Source: Deltaproteobacteria bacterium (GTDB taxonomy: Bacteria > Desulfobacterota > Desulfobaccia > Desulfobaccales > 0-14-0-80-60-11). Taken from it: 32,826 bases of DNA. Both the position numbers and the translations under genes were made by a program. Location of the stretch: the NCBI GenBank assembly GCA_016875015.1, contig VGSJ01000027.1, forward strand, positions 1-32,826, in the 5' to 3' direction. The notes below the pieces were generated by a model. It saw nothing but the letters and a program-made list of their open reading frames with translations. It was not told where the DNA came from and ran no database searches. This document shows, one piece after another, positions 7,190 to 15,072 of the stretch. Within the stretch, counting starts at the first letter, position 1. Each line of letters starts with the position of its first letter.

Positions 7190-8839
7190 ATGCGCCGTCT
7201 CGCCACATTCTGCCTCCTTGCGGGGTATCTGTTGTGCGGCTGCGGCCAAGACGCCGCCGCGCCGGCGGGGGCCTTTCCGCCCTTTTATCCCGAGGCGCAG
7301 CCCTTTCGGGGCGCCATTCGCCTGGCCGAAAGCACCCCCCTGACCCAACGCATCACCGGTCTTACCGTGCCGCATCACCTGCTGGCCGCGGACCTCATCG
7401 CCGAGGCCTTCGCCCTGGCCTCCCGGCAGGATTACCGGCGGATCATTATCCTCAGCCCCGACCACTTTGGACGGAGCCCAACGCCTTTCGCCGTCGCCAT
7501 CCGGAATTTTCATACTGTCATGGGCGAAGTGACCATCGACGCCGGGGCCGTAGACCGCGTCCGGGAAAACCCCCTGGTGTCGGCCTCCAATCTCTTTTCC
7601 CACGAACACGGCGTCCAGGCGCTCCTGCCGTTTTTGGCGCATTACTTTCCCCGCGCCCGGATCGTGGCCGTGGCCATTCACCGCGCCAGCCAGCCCGCGC
7701 AGTGGGATTGTCTGGCCCAAACCCTGGCCCCTCTCCTTACCCCCGACACCCTCCTGCTCCAGAGCACGGACTTTTCCCACTACCTCCCCTGGCCGCAGGC
7801 CCGGCAGCATGACCAGGAAACCCTGCGAGTCCTGAGCGCCGGCGACCCCGGCGCGGTGCTCGCTCTCACCCAGCCGCAGCATCTGGATTCCCGGGGCGCC
7901 CAATACCTCCAACTCCGGCTCCAAAAAAAGGTGCATCAGGCCAAGCCGGTGGTGGTGGCTTCCCGCAACTCCCAGGAATATGCGTCCCAGCCGCTCACTT
8001 CGACCACAAGTTACCTTGTCCAGGTCTATAGCCCCGAAATTCCTCCCATAAACGGGACCCAAAGGTTCTTCTTCGCCGGCGACACGTTCTTTGGCCGCTA
8101 CCTGGCAGGCAAACTGGCCCGGCGGCCGTGGCGGGACGGGCTGGTCAACCGGGTCAGGCAGCTCACGGGCGGCGCGCCCCTCATCGTCAACCTGGAAGGC
8201 GTCATGATGGCCGAGTGCCCGGCAAACCCCGGCCCCCTGGAGTTGTGCATGGCCGCCCGGCCAACCCTGGACCTCCTCAAGGAACTCAACGTGGTGGCGG
8301 TGAGCCTGGCCAACAATCACCGCCATGACTTCGGCGACCTTGCCTATCGCACCATGCAGCATCTCCTTACCGATGCCGGCATAACCGTGCTGGAAAACCG
8401 CGCCGTGAAAGATCTGGGGCCTTTCCGCCTGGCCGCCCTCACCGACCTGGACAACCGTAAAGAGCCTTTTCGGGCCTTGCTGGCGGATGCCGATCTGCCC
8501 CGGTTCGATGCCATCAAACCGGACAAGCCCCGCTTCGCTTTCCTGCACTGGGGCGAAGAGTTCACGGGGGAACCAGGTCCCAGGGAACAGGCCCTGGCGG
8601 CCAGGCTGGCCGGGAGGGGCGTGGAACTCATCATCGGCAGCCATTCCCACCGGGCCGGCGGTCTCACCGGCGACCGCAAGCAGTGCCTGGCTTTCTCCCT
8701 GGGCAACTTCATCTTTGACCAGCGCCGGCCGGGGGTGTCCGGGGCTCTCCTGGAAGTCATTTTCTACCCCCAGGGGACGTATTTTCTGCGGCTCCACCCG
8801 ATCGGCAATCTCTATGGGGAATCTTTCAGTCCGCCGTAA
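7190..8839 (+). CDS. Lipoprotein fusing a Memo-like domain to a CapA-like phosphoesterase
   Basis: This 549-residue protein has a lipoprotein signal (lipobox LLCGC, Cys at about residue 18). Residues about 40-270 match the Memo/AmmeMemoRadiSam protein B family, which shares the fold of class III extradiol dioxygenases: LSPDHFG, SHEHGVQALLPFL and STDFSHYLPW carry the expected His residues. Residues about 295-545 match the PGA_cap/CapA family, with every metallophosphoesterase-like motif present: FAGDTFFGR, NLEG, LANNHRHDFG, LHWGEEF, GSHSHR and SLGNFIFDQ. CapA proteins act in polyglutamate capsule or cell-surface polymer handling; Memo's reaction is unclear. No AMMECR1 or radical-SAM partner is adjacent. 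The ATG has only a weak Shine-Dalgarno. A role in the envelope is inferred from the lipid anchor. The family calls are secure; the joint function is unknown. Confidence 0.85.
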   Translation: MRRLATFCLLAGYLLCGCGQDAAAPAGAFPPFYPEAQPFRGAIRLAESTPLTQRITGLTVPHHLLAADLIAEAFALASRQDYRRIIILSPDHFGRSPTPFAVAIRNFHTVMGEVTIDAGAVDRVRENPLVSASNLFSHEHGVQALLPFLAHYFPRARIVAVAIHRASQPAQWDCLAQTLAPLLTPDTLLLQSTDFSHYLPWPQARQHDQETLRVLSAGDPGAVLALTQPQHLDSRGAQYLQLRLQKKVHQAKPVVVASRNSQEYASQPLTSTTSYLVQVYSPEIPPINGTQRFFFAGDTFFGRYLAGKLARRPWRDGLVNRVRQLTGGAPLIVNLEGVMMAECPANPGPLELCMAARPTLDLLKELNVVAVSLANNHRHDFGDLAYRTMQHLLTDAGITVLENRAVKDLGPFRLAALTDLDNRKEPFRALLADADLPRFDAIKPDKPRFAFLHWGEEFTGEPGPREQALAARLAGRGVELIIGSHSHRAGGLTGDRKQCLAFSLGNFIFDQRRPGVSGALLEVIFYPQGTYFLRLHPIGNLYGESFSPP

Positions 8840-8906
8840 GCTGCGCTTGCCTATCGGGTAACCAAGCAAAAGCCCTTTGGGGCCCCTCTCTGTTTCAGAC
8901 AATTTC

Positions 8907-8935
8907 TTGACTATACCAAGGCATTGCGCCATGAT
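8907..8935 (+). promoter_or_regulatory. Candidate sigma-70 promoter of the nuclease-methylase pair
   Basis: TTGACT (8907-8912) lies 17 nt from CATGAT (8930-8935), which matches 4 of 6 positions of the -10 consensus. Transcription would begin near 8942, after the first in-frame ATG (8924) and 45 nt before ATG 8987. If real, it rules out the upstream start of the nuclease gene. Confidence 0.4.
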
Positions 8936-8986
8936 GGGCTTTATCAGTTTAGTTTTCTGAAAATAATACCGAAGGATATTGCATCG

Positions 8987-9595
8987 ATGAAACCGGGATA
9001 TCGCCAAGAGGTTCTCAATGTCGTCCTGGCCCAAATTCTCCAGGAACGGGGAGTGGTTTCTGTTCCCGAAAAAGTCGTGAGAGAAGTTCTCTCGATGCCC
9101 GGAAAGCGCCGTATGCCCGATATCATGGTGGATTTTATGGGGTTACGGACGGTGATAGAGGGGGAAGTGGATGACCAACCGGATGCCAAGAGCCGCTCCC
9201 TGGAATCCGCCGAGAAGCGGGTGGAAGAGGGGATTGCTCATATCGGGGTAGCCGTAATTTACCCGGCGTTTCTGCGGCAACTTGAACTCGGCGCATTGAA
9301 ATCTCAAATGGCGGAGTGCCATTATGAAATCGCGGTAGTTGCTGAATCACAGTTCGGGGAACGCAGTTTTAATCATGGCGATGCTAACTATCTGGCGGAA
9401 GCTCTGCGAAAAACCTTTGACCAACTGGTCAAGGAAGATGTGGTGTCCCAGGCCGTTGCCCTCTTAGATGCCGGGATTGACAAGTTAGCCGCCGCGGTGC
9501 GTCATTGCCCCGGTTTTGTCCCGACCGCCGCCCAGGTTTTAGGAATTCGGGCTTTGCCCCCCAGGAAAAAGACCAAGGCTGAGGCGACCGAGTGA
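8987..9595 (+). CDS. PD-(D/E)XK-like nuclease candidate paired with a DNA methylase
   Basis: This 202-residue cytoplasmic protein has no signal or membrane segment. Residues about 42-62 read RRMPDIMVDF then TVIEGEV: a Pro-Asp on one strand and Glu-Gly-Glu on the next. That is the geometry of a PD-(D/E)XK nuclease core with E-X-E in place of D/E-X-K, as in BamHI. Helical segments before (RQEVLNVVLAQILQ) and after (Lys/Glu-rich) fit the fold. ATG 8987 is preferred over 8924 because it has AAGGA upstream and lies downstream of the predicted promoter. The stop overlaps the methylase GTG by 4 bases, so the two are co-translated. The likely role is the restriction or target-cleaving half of a restriction-modification pair, but the nuclease call rests on a short motif only; a DNA-binding accessory protein is the alternative. 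Confidence 0.6.
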   Translation: MKPGYRQEVLNVVLAQILQERGVVSVPEKVVREVLSMPGKRRMPDIMVDFMGLRTVIEGEVDDQPDAKSRSLESAEKRVEEGIAHIGVAVIYPAFLRQLELGALKSQMAECHYEIAVVAESQFGERSFNHGDANYLAEALRKTFDQLVKEDVVSQAVALLDAGIDKLAAAVRHCPGFVPTAAQVLGIRALPPRKKTKAEATE

Positions 9596-11883
9596 CCAAT
9601 AAGATTCCCCCGCAACAGGCCGACGCCATAAGCCGGATCAGCGGTCTGGTTTTAGTAAATGCCATGATATTCCAGGAGATTCTGGCATATCATGATGATC
9701 GGGTTGATTCCCTGGAAAAAACTTTGGATGAGCCCAATCCCTTAGGTTCATTCAGCGCCCATTGGAGATTTATTCTAGAAGATATCAACTATTACCCCAT
9801 CTTCTATCTGGCCAGGGACATCATTATCAATCTAACCGCGGACGCGGATATTATCGCGGCGCTCAAGAATTTGGCAGGAACGGCTCAAAGAATAGTTAGT
9901 ATGCGGGCTGCCTTGCGCCACGACCTGATGGGACGCGTTTACCATCGGTTGTTGGCTGATAAAAAATATCTTGCCACCTATTACACCAAGATTCCACCAG
10001 CAAATCTGCTTCTTAAACTCGCCCTGGATTATGACAATTTCCCGGTCGCCTGGCAGGATTTGGGCCAAATTTCTCAACTCCGCATTGTTGACCTGGCTTG
10101 CGGCACCGGCACCTTGCTGATGGCCGCGGCCGATGCCATCGCCGACAACTATTTGCGAGCTTCGGCGGGACATGGTTTGGTTCCTGACCTGGATGGTTTG
10201 CAGAAACGGTTGGTAGAGGAAATCATTCATGGTTATGATGTGCTGCCCTCGGCCATCCATTTGACCGCCTCGACCCTGGCCCTCCGCGCCCCGCAAATCC
10301 CGTTTGAAAAAATGAACTTGTTCAGCCTGCCCATGGGAGGACCGGCAATCCGCCTGGGAAGCATTGATTTTTTGGATGGCAAAAGGGTGGCGGTCCATCG
10401 GGATTTGATCGGCGCTGATGTGGAAGCCCGCCAAATGGGCGGGAAGGGGGCTAAACGGGTCAGCACAAACTTACCTGATTTGGACCTGTGCGTGATGAAC
10501 CCCCCTTTTACGCGCAGCGTGGGCGGAAATTTGCTCTTCGGCTCTCTGCCGGAAGCGGACCGGAAGAAAGCCCAGGAAAAGCTCAAAAAAGTAGTCCGGC
10601 GTCGGGAGCTACAGGCCAACATCACCGCGGGCTTGGGTTCGGTGTTTGTGGCCATTGCGGATCGTTATATCAAACCTGGGGGCCGCATCGCTTTAGTGCT
10701 CCCCAAAGCGGTGATTTCAGGGGTGGCTTGGGAACCGACGCGGGAAATTTTGCGCACTAAATACCAAATAGAATATCTGGTAGCCAGTCATGACCCGCGG
10801 CAATGGAATTTTTCGGAAAGCACGGATTTAAGCGAGGTCCTTTTGGTGGCTCGCAAAGAGGACCCCAGGAGGCCATCGCCGCCCAGGTCAACCGTGGCCT
10901 TGAACCTCTGGCGCAACCCGGCCACTAATTTTGACGCCCTGACGGTTTGTCAGACGCTCAGGACCCATACCGCTCCCAATATTCCCACCGGGCAGGGGGC
11001 ATTGGAAGTTTTTGTGGGACATGAAAAATTCGGGGAGGCCATCAGTTATCCCTGGGAGGATTTGAAGGCCTGGGGTTCCTGGATCATGCCCTGTGCCTTT
11101 GCGCAATCCGAACTGCTGCGCGTCGCCTATGATTTGCTGCGCGGGCAGCTTTATCTTCCCGGTTACGGGCAAGTAGGGGAAATCGCCCTGTGCCCCCTGC
11201 ATACTTTCGCCACCCTGGGGCCAGACCGCCGGGATATTCATGACGGTTTTACAGTGGGCAGTCAATTCACCCCATATCCCGCTTTTTGGGGCCATGAATC
11301 CAAGGATGTTTTCAGTATTGCCCAACCCCCCAATGCCTACCTATCGCCTTTGCCAGAGGCCAAGCCGGGCCGAAATCTTCGTTTGGCACAAGAGCTATGG
11401 CCTTCGGCAGGAAATATTTTGATGGCCGAAAGAATGTGGTTAAAGACCCAGCGACTTGTTGCCCTTAGGGTTTCCGAGCGCGTGCTTTCAAATATGTGGT
11501 GGCCGGTTTCTCTAAGGGGCCAATTCGCTCATCAAAGTTTTGAAAAGGCCCTGGCCCTTTGGCTCAACTCGACCTTCGGATTAATTTTGCTCTTGGCCAA
11601 CCGGCAAGAGACTAGGGGTGCATGGGTTGATTTTAAAAAGCCGGTGCTAAGCGAAGCGCCAGTGATTGATTTGCGAACTCTTTCCCCCGATGCGATGGAA
11701 ACCCTGGCCGCGACCTACGATGCGGTATGCGACCAGGGGCTTCGGCCATTTTCCGAAATGGACGCGGACCCGGTGCGGGAGAGGATTGACACGGCTATTG
11801 GTCAGGCTTTGGGTTTGCCGGATATCGCGGTTTTGCGCCGTCTCCTGGCAAGAGAGCCCGTGGTTTGTCTGCGGCGGCTGTGA
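9592..11883 (+). CDS. N6-adenine DNA methylase with TRD-like C-terminal region
   Basis: This protein would transfer methyl from S-adenosylmethionine to adenine in DNA. In the 763 residues, YLATYYT (about 127-132) is the motif-X region, DLACGTGTLLMAA (167-179) is the SAM-binding motif I and NPPF (303-306) is catalytic motif IV. The order X-I-IV is that of gamma-class enzymes such as HsdM and type IIG proteins. After about residue 430 there is a long region with WWPV and ALWLNSTFGLILLLANRQ, resembling target-recognition regions of type IIG or type ISP enzymes, so it may set specificity by itself. No helicase or nuclease motif is seen in it. It starts with GTG overlapping the upstream stop (GTGA). 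No hsdS or hsdR lies nearby. It probably forms a two-gene restriction-modification unit with the 8987 protein. Confidence 0.85.
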   Translation: MTNKIPPQQADAISRISGLVLVNAMIFQEILAYHDDRVDSLEKTLDEPNPLGSFSAHWRFILEDINYYPIFYLARDIIINLTADADIIAALKNLAGTAQRIVSMRAALRHDLMGRVYHRLLADKKYLATYYTKIPPANLLLKLALDYDNFPVAWQDLGQISQLRIVDLACGTGTLLMAAADAIADNYLRASAGHGLVPDLDGLQKRLVEEIIHGYDVLPSAIHLTASTLALRAPQIPFEKMNLFSLPMGGPAIRLGSIDFLDGKRVAVHRDLIGADVEARQMGGKGAKRVSTNLPDLDLCVMNPPFTRSVGGNLLFGSLPEADRKKAQEKLKKVVRRRELQANITAGLGSVFVAIADRYIKPGGRIALVLPKAVISGVAWEPTREILRTKYQIEYLVASHDPRQWNFSESTDLSEVLLVARKEDPRRPSPPRSTVALNLWRNPATNFDALTVCQTLRTHTAPNIPTGQGALEVFVGHEKFGEAISYPWEDLKAWGSWIMPCAFAQSELLRVAYDLLRGQLYLPGYGQVGEIALCPLHTFATLGPDRRDIHDGFTVGSQFTPYPAFWGHESKDVFSIAQPPNAYLSPLPEAKPGRNLRLAQELWPSAGNILMAERMWLKTQRLVALRVSERVLSNMWWPVSLRGQFAHQSFEKALALWLNSTFGLILLLANRQETRGAWVDFKKPVLSEAPVIDLRTLSPDAMETLAATYDAVCDQGLRPFSEMDADPVRERIDTAIGQALGLPDIAVLRRLLAREPVVCLRRL

Positions 11884-11965
11884 GACAAAGAGATGTGAAC
11901 CGTCAGCAACGCCTGGGGCCCCACCCCGGCGGGGAGACTGTTGCCTTGACAAATTTTTGGTGGCG

Positions 11966-12036
11966 CCGGCATCTTGCCGGTGCAGCGCACAGGCTGGAAG
12001 CCTGTGCCACTAAAAGCAGCGGGCGGCGGCCCGCCC
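11966..12036. terminator. Three hairpins between convergent genes (dispersed-repeat-like)
   Basis: Three consecutive perfect inverted repeats lie between the convergent methylase and M50 protease genes: CCGGCA/TGCCGG (11966-11980, 3-nt loop), CACAGGCT/AGCCTGTG (11988-12006, 3-nt loop) and GGGCGG/CCGCCC (12021-12036, 4-nt loop). The middle one resembles a repeat scattered in many bacterial genomes (recollection). None has a clean T-tract on either strand, so a bidirectional terminator role is inferred from position. Confidence 0.5.
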
Positions 12037-12067
12037 CACCGGAAAACCTGGGCGAGACCGGGCCGCC

Positions 12068-13201
12068 TCAGTCTTGCTCTTCCAGTTCCACCTTGAGGGA
12101 AAAGAAATCCAGCAGGTCTTTTAAGGTTACCAGCCCCACCAGTCGGCCGTTTTCCACCACCAGCAGCCGGCTGACCCCGCTCTGGTTCATCATGGCCAGG
12201 GCCTTGATGGCGTCGGTCGCAGGCGAGATGGTGTTTTCATCCGAGCAGGGGCTGGCCGCTTCCCGGATAGTCTCCCGGCCCCACGCCTCCCGGGGAATCT
12301 CCTTCACCTGCCGGGTGGTGATGCAGCCTACCAGCTTCTCCCCTTCCATGACCGGGAACATTTTATGATGATACTTGTAGATATAATTTTCCACCAGTTC
12401 GGCCACGGTGATGTAATCCGGCGCCGTCACCGGGTCGGCGGTCATGAAGCGGCGCACCGGTTCGCCCTCCAGGGCCGTGCGCACCAAAAGCTGCTGGTAT
12501 GACATCTGGGCGGCGTTTCTTAAAAACATGCCGATGAGGAACATCCACACCCCGCCGATGACATCGCCGCCGACGAACCGGAGGACGCCCAGAAAGAGGA
12601 GGCCGAGACCGAACGCGGCGCCGATGGACGAGGACACCCGGGTGGCCCAGCGCAGGTTGTCTTTGGCCCCCCACAGGATGGCGCGCAGCATTCGCCCGCC
12701 GTCCAGGGGGAAGGCCGGCAGGAGGTTAAAGCCCGCCAGGATGATGTTGATGTAGAAGAGGTAATAGGTGACGGCATTGACCGGAGTATTCCAGGCGCCG
12801 GCCTCTCCCCCGCGGTAAACCAGGTAAAATATGCCTCCAATCACCAGGCTGGACAGGGGTCCGACCACGGCCATCATGAATTCGGCCCTGGCGGTGGGAG
12901 GCTCGTCCCCCATCTCCGCCACCCCGCCGAAGATGAACAGGGTAATGCCCTTCATGGGTATGCCGACCTTCCGGGCTACCAGAGAGTGGCAGAACTCATG
13001 CGCCACGATGGAAGCGAAGAGGCCCAGGGCCCCCACCACCCCCATGATCCAGTAGGTCAGCGGGGAGAGGTTCGGATACCAGTAGGGAAAGGCCCCTTTC
13101 GCCAGGGACCAGGTGACCAGCACCGCGATGACGAGCCAACTGAGATCGATACGCACCTCGAACCCGAGGAGCTTAAACAGCTTCATGCGCTTGCCGAACA
13201 T
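12068..13201 (-). CDS. Site-2-type M50 zinc metalloprotease with tandem CBS domains
   Basis: This inner-membrane protease would cut substrates within the membrane. The 377-residue protein has about six hydrophobic segments in its first 230 residues. HEFCH (68-72) is the zinc-binding HEXXH and NLLPAFPLDGG (159-169) supplies the third ligand (LDG motif). Residues about 240-370 form two CBS domains (RRFMTADPVTAPD... and TISPATDAIKALAMMNQSGVSRLLVV), which in this family bind adenine nucleotides and gate activity. It is the last gene of the mla operon: its ATG follows the TPR lipoprotein stop by 3 bases, with GGGAGG in the end of that gene. The substrate is unknown; a role in envelope stress or lipid homeostasis is suggested only by its neighbours. 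Confidence 0.9.
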   Translation of the reverse strand: MFGKRMKLFKLLGFEVRIDLSWLVIAVLVTWSLAKGAFPYWYPNLSPLTYWIMGVVGALGLFASIVAHEFCHSLVARKVGIPMKGITLFIFGGVAEMGDEPPTARAEFMMAVVGPLSSLVIGGIFYLVYRGGEAGAWNTPVNAVTYYLFYINIILAGFNLLPAFPLDGGRMLRAILWGAKDNLRWATRVSSSIGAAFGLGLLFLGVLRFVGGDVIGGVWMFLIGMFLRNAAQMSYQQLLVRTALEGEPVRRFMTADPVTAPDYITVAELVENYIYKYHHKMFPVMEGEKLVGCITTRQVKEIPREAWGRETIREAASPCSDENTISPATDAIKALAMMNQSGVSRLLVVENGRLVGLVTLKDLLDFFSLKVELEEQD

Positions 13202-13204
13202 CTC

Positions 13205-14056
13205 TCACCTCCCGTTGCCCTGTTTGAGCAGCGCTTCTAGTTCCCGGGCTTCCTGCTCCTGGCCCCGGGCCTGGTAGATGCCCAGCAGGAGCTGCCCGTT
13301 GAGCCTGGCCTCAGCGTTATCGCCCCGGGCCAGGGCCAGGAAGGTCAGGTCCTTGAGCGCGGCGGCAATGCCGTCGGTATCCTGGAGGCGGCGGAATTCG
13401 CTCAGGGCCTCCTTGAGATACACCGCGGCCCGGTCATAGTCCTTCAGGTCCAGAAAGGTGCGCCCCAGGCGCTCCTGGCGCAGGGCGCGGCCCCGCCGGT
13501 CTTTACCTCCCGTATCGATCATGAGGGCCTGGTGGTAATAGTTCAGGGCCGGCATGTAGTCCTTATGGGCCCGGGCCACATCCCCCAGGTGGGTCAGGGT
13601 CAGGGCCAGGAGCGGTCCGGGGGGCAGCTGCCGGGCCTGATCCAGGGCTTCCAGGTAGACGGCGTTGGCCTCCCGGAGGCGGCCCTGGCCTTGATAAGCC
13701 CGGCCCAGGTTGTTCAGGGTCTCGCAGATGGCGGCGGGGTCGTTAAGTTCCCGGTTCACGGCCAGGGCTTCCTTAAAGAGGCGCACGGCCTCCTCCAGGT
13801 ATCCCTGGGTCTGGGCGATGACCCCCAGGTTGTTGAGGTTGCCGGCGATGCCGGACCTGCGATCGATGAGCCGGTTGTATTCCAGGGCCTTTTCGAACTT
13901 TCCCTGGGCCAGGTCAAAGCGGCTCTGCCGGTAATACTGATACCCCGCGTCATTGAACGCGATGGCTTCCTGCTTGAGGTCCACGCCGGTCTTGGCGGGC
14001 CCGCCGCAGCCCAGCAGGAAAACCAAAACCCCTAGCCACTGCCACCGGTCAGTCAC
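13205..14056 (-). CDS. TPR-repeat lipoprotein in the mla operon
   Basis: This 283-residue protein has a lipoprotein signal (lipobox FLLGC, Cys about 17), so it is likely anchored in the envelope. The rest is a run of five to six tetratricopeptide repeats (e.g. AFNDAGYQYYRQSRFDLAQGKFEKAL, NLNNLGVIAQTQGYLEEAVRLFKEAL, TLNNLGRAYQGQGRLREANAVYLEAL), a protein-binding scaffold. It starts at GTG 14056, 2 bases after the mlaD stop, and the protease follows 3 bases after its own stop, so it is translated with the operon. Such proteins can act as assembly factors for outer-membrane complexes. No known Mla component has this architecture; the partner is unknown. Confidence 0.8.
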   Translation of the reverse strand: MTDRWQWLGVLVFLLGCGGPAKTGVDLKQEAIAFNDAGYQYYRQSRFDLAQGKFEKALEYNRLIDRRSGIAGNLNNLGVIAQTQGYLEEAVRLFKEALAVNRELNDPAAICETLNNLGRAYQGQGRLREANAVYLEALDQARQLPPGPLLALTLTHLGDVARAHKDYMPALNYYHQALMIDTGGKDRRGRALRQERLGRTFLDLKDYDRAAVYLKEALSEFRRLQDTDGIAAALKDLTFLALARGDNAEARLNGQLLLGIYQARGQEQEARELEALLKQGNGR

Positions 14057-14058
14057 GC

Positions 14059-15072
14059 CTAATCCTTTCCCGGCGCCGCATCCAGCCGGATGGTGCGCTC
14101 CTGGGGTTGGGGTACGTAGGAGCGCAGCAGCCAGGACCGGTTCGCCGCCTTGGCCGCCTGGTCGGCGTCCCCGAACAGGGTCTGGCCCTCGGTTACCAAC
14201 CCCGGCAGGCCCTTTCCGGCCTTATCCAGGTTCACCACGAAACTCTCCAGTTTCTTCGCCATGTCCGGCAGCCGGGCCGCCACGTCCTTCAAATCCGCCG
14301 TAGTTTTGTTGAGGTTGGTAAAAGTGGCTTGCAGCTCCGCCATGGTCTTGACGGCCTGGTCCTTAAAGGCCGGGTCATTCATCAGCATGCCGACCAGGCC
14401 CTTGCCTCTTTCCAGGTCGCCGACGAATTTCCGCAGTTGCGCCATGGCCTCCGCGGTATCCCGGTAGAGGGCGGGATCGTTCACCAGCTTTCCCATGCTC
14501 CCTTTGCCGGAGTTGACCTTGGAGACGATGTCCCTGACTTCGGAAAGGATCGTTTTGGTATCACTTCCCGGCTCCGCCAGGTCATCAGTGAGGGACACCA
14601 GGTTGCTGATGACTTTTTGCAGGTCCTCCAGGCTGGGACCCGCCCGGGCCAGGAGTTGGGTGATATCCAGGGGCTCCACCGAAGTAACCAGGCCTTCCGG
14701 GGGGATCGGCGCTTTACTGAGGGAACCGGAGGTCAGGTCCAGGCTCTTGTCGCCCAGCAACCCCATGAAACCGATGGTGGAGCGGGAATCCTCCCGAATC
14801 CGGTCGCTGTTCTTTTTCAACACCCGGAAGGTAACCACGATGTTGCCCTCGGCGTTGATGGCGGTGCTAAGAACATTGCCCACCGTGACCCCGGCCAGGT
14901 GGACCTCGGAGCCGGCTTTGAGGCCGCTGACATTTTTGAAAATGGTCCGGTAGGTGACGTACTCATGAAAGATTCCTTCCTGCTGGGCCACGATTAAGAT
15001 CATGGCGAGGAGAGCCGCCAGCGAGCCCACGACGAAAATGCCGACGATGGTTTCATATTTGCGCGCGATCAT
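14059..15072 (-). CDS. mlaD: MlaD-like MCE-domain lipid transport protein
   Basis: This is the periplasmic lipid-binding ring subunit of the Mla ABC system, which moves phospholipids between the membranes. In the 337 residues, one membrane helix (about 9-28) is followed by the MCE domain (about 38-116: TIFKNVSGLKAGSEVHLAGV, GFMGLLGDKSLDL). It is longer than E. coli MlaD (about 180). A helical tail contains a repeated segment, GSMGKLVNDPALY and GLVGMLMNDPAF, about 55 residues apart, then an amphipathic helix, as in the long MCE proteins of Desulfobacterota and in TGD2-like proteins. Its ATG overlaps the mlaF stop by 4 bases. The tail may form a longer channel or needle (inference). Confidence 0.88.
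   Translation of the reverse strand: MIARKYETIVGIFVVGSLAALLAMILIVAQQEGIFHEYVTYRTIFKNVSGLKAGSEVHLAGVTVGNVLSTAINAEGNIVVTFRVLKKNSDRIREDSRSTIGFMGLLGDKSLDLTSGSLSKAPIPPEGLVTSVEPLDITQLLARAGPSLEDLQKVISNLVSLTDDLAEPGSDTKTILSEVRDIVSKVNSGKGSMGKLVNDPALYRDTAEAMAQLRKFVGDLERGKGLVGMLMNDPAFKDQAVKTMAELQATFTNLNKTTADLKDVAARLPDMAKKLESFVVNLDKAGKGLPGLVTEGQTLFGDADQAAKAANRSWLLRSYVPQPQERTIRLDAAPGKD

Noticed and set aside
7148-9034. 628-codon open frame on the minus strand opposite the Memo-CapA gene
   Set aside because: The plus strand carries clear family motifs throughout; the minus frame is His/Gly/Gln-rich low-complexity translation typical of antisense frames in GC-rich genes.
9592-11883. HsdM subunit of a type I system
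   Set aside because: There is no hsdS or hsdR nearby and the C-terminal 450 residues exceed a normal HsdM.
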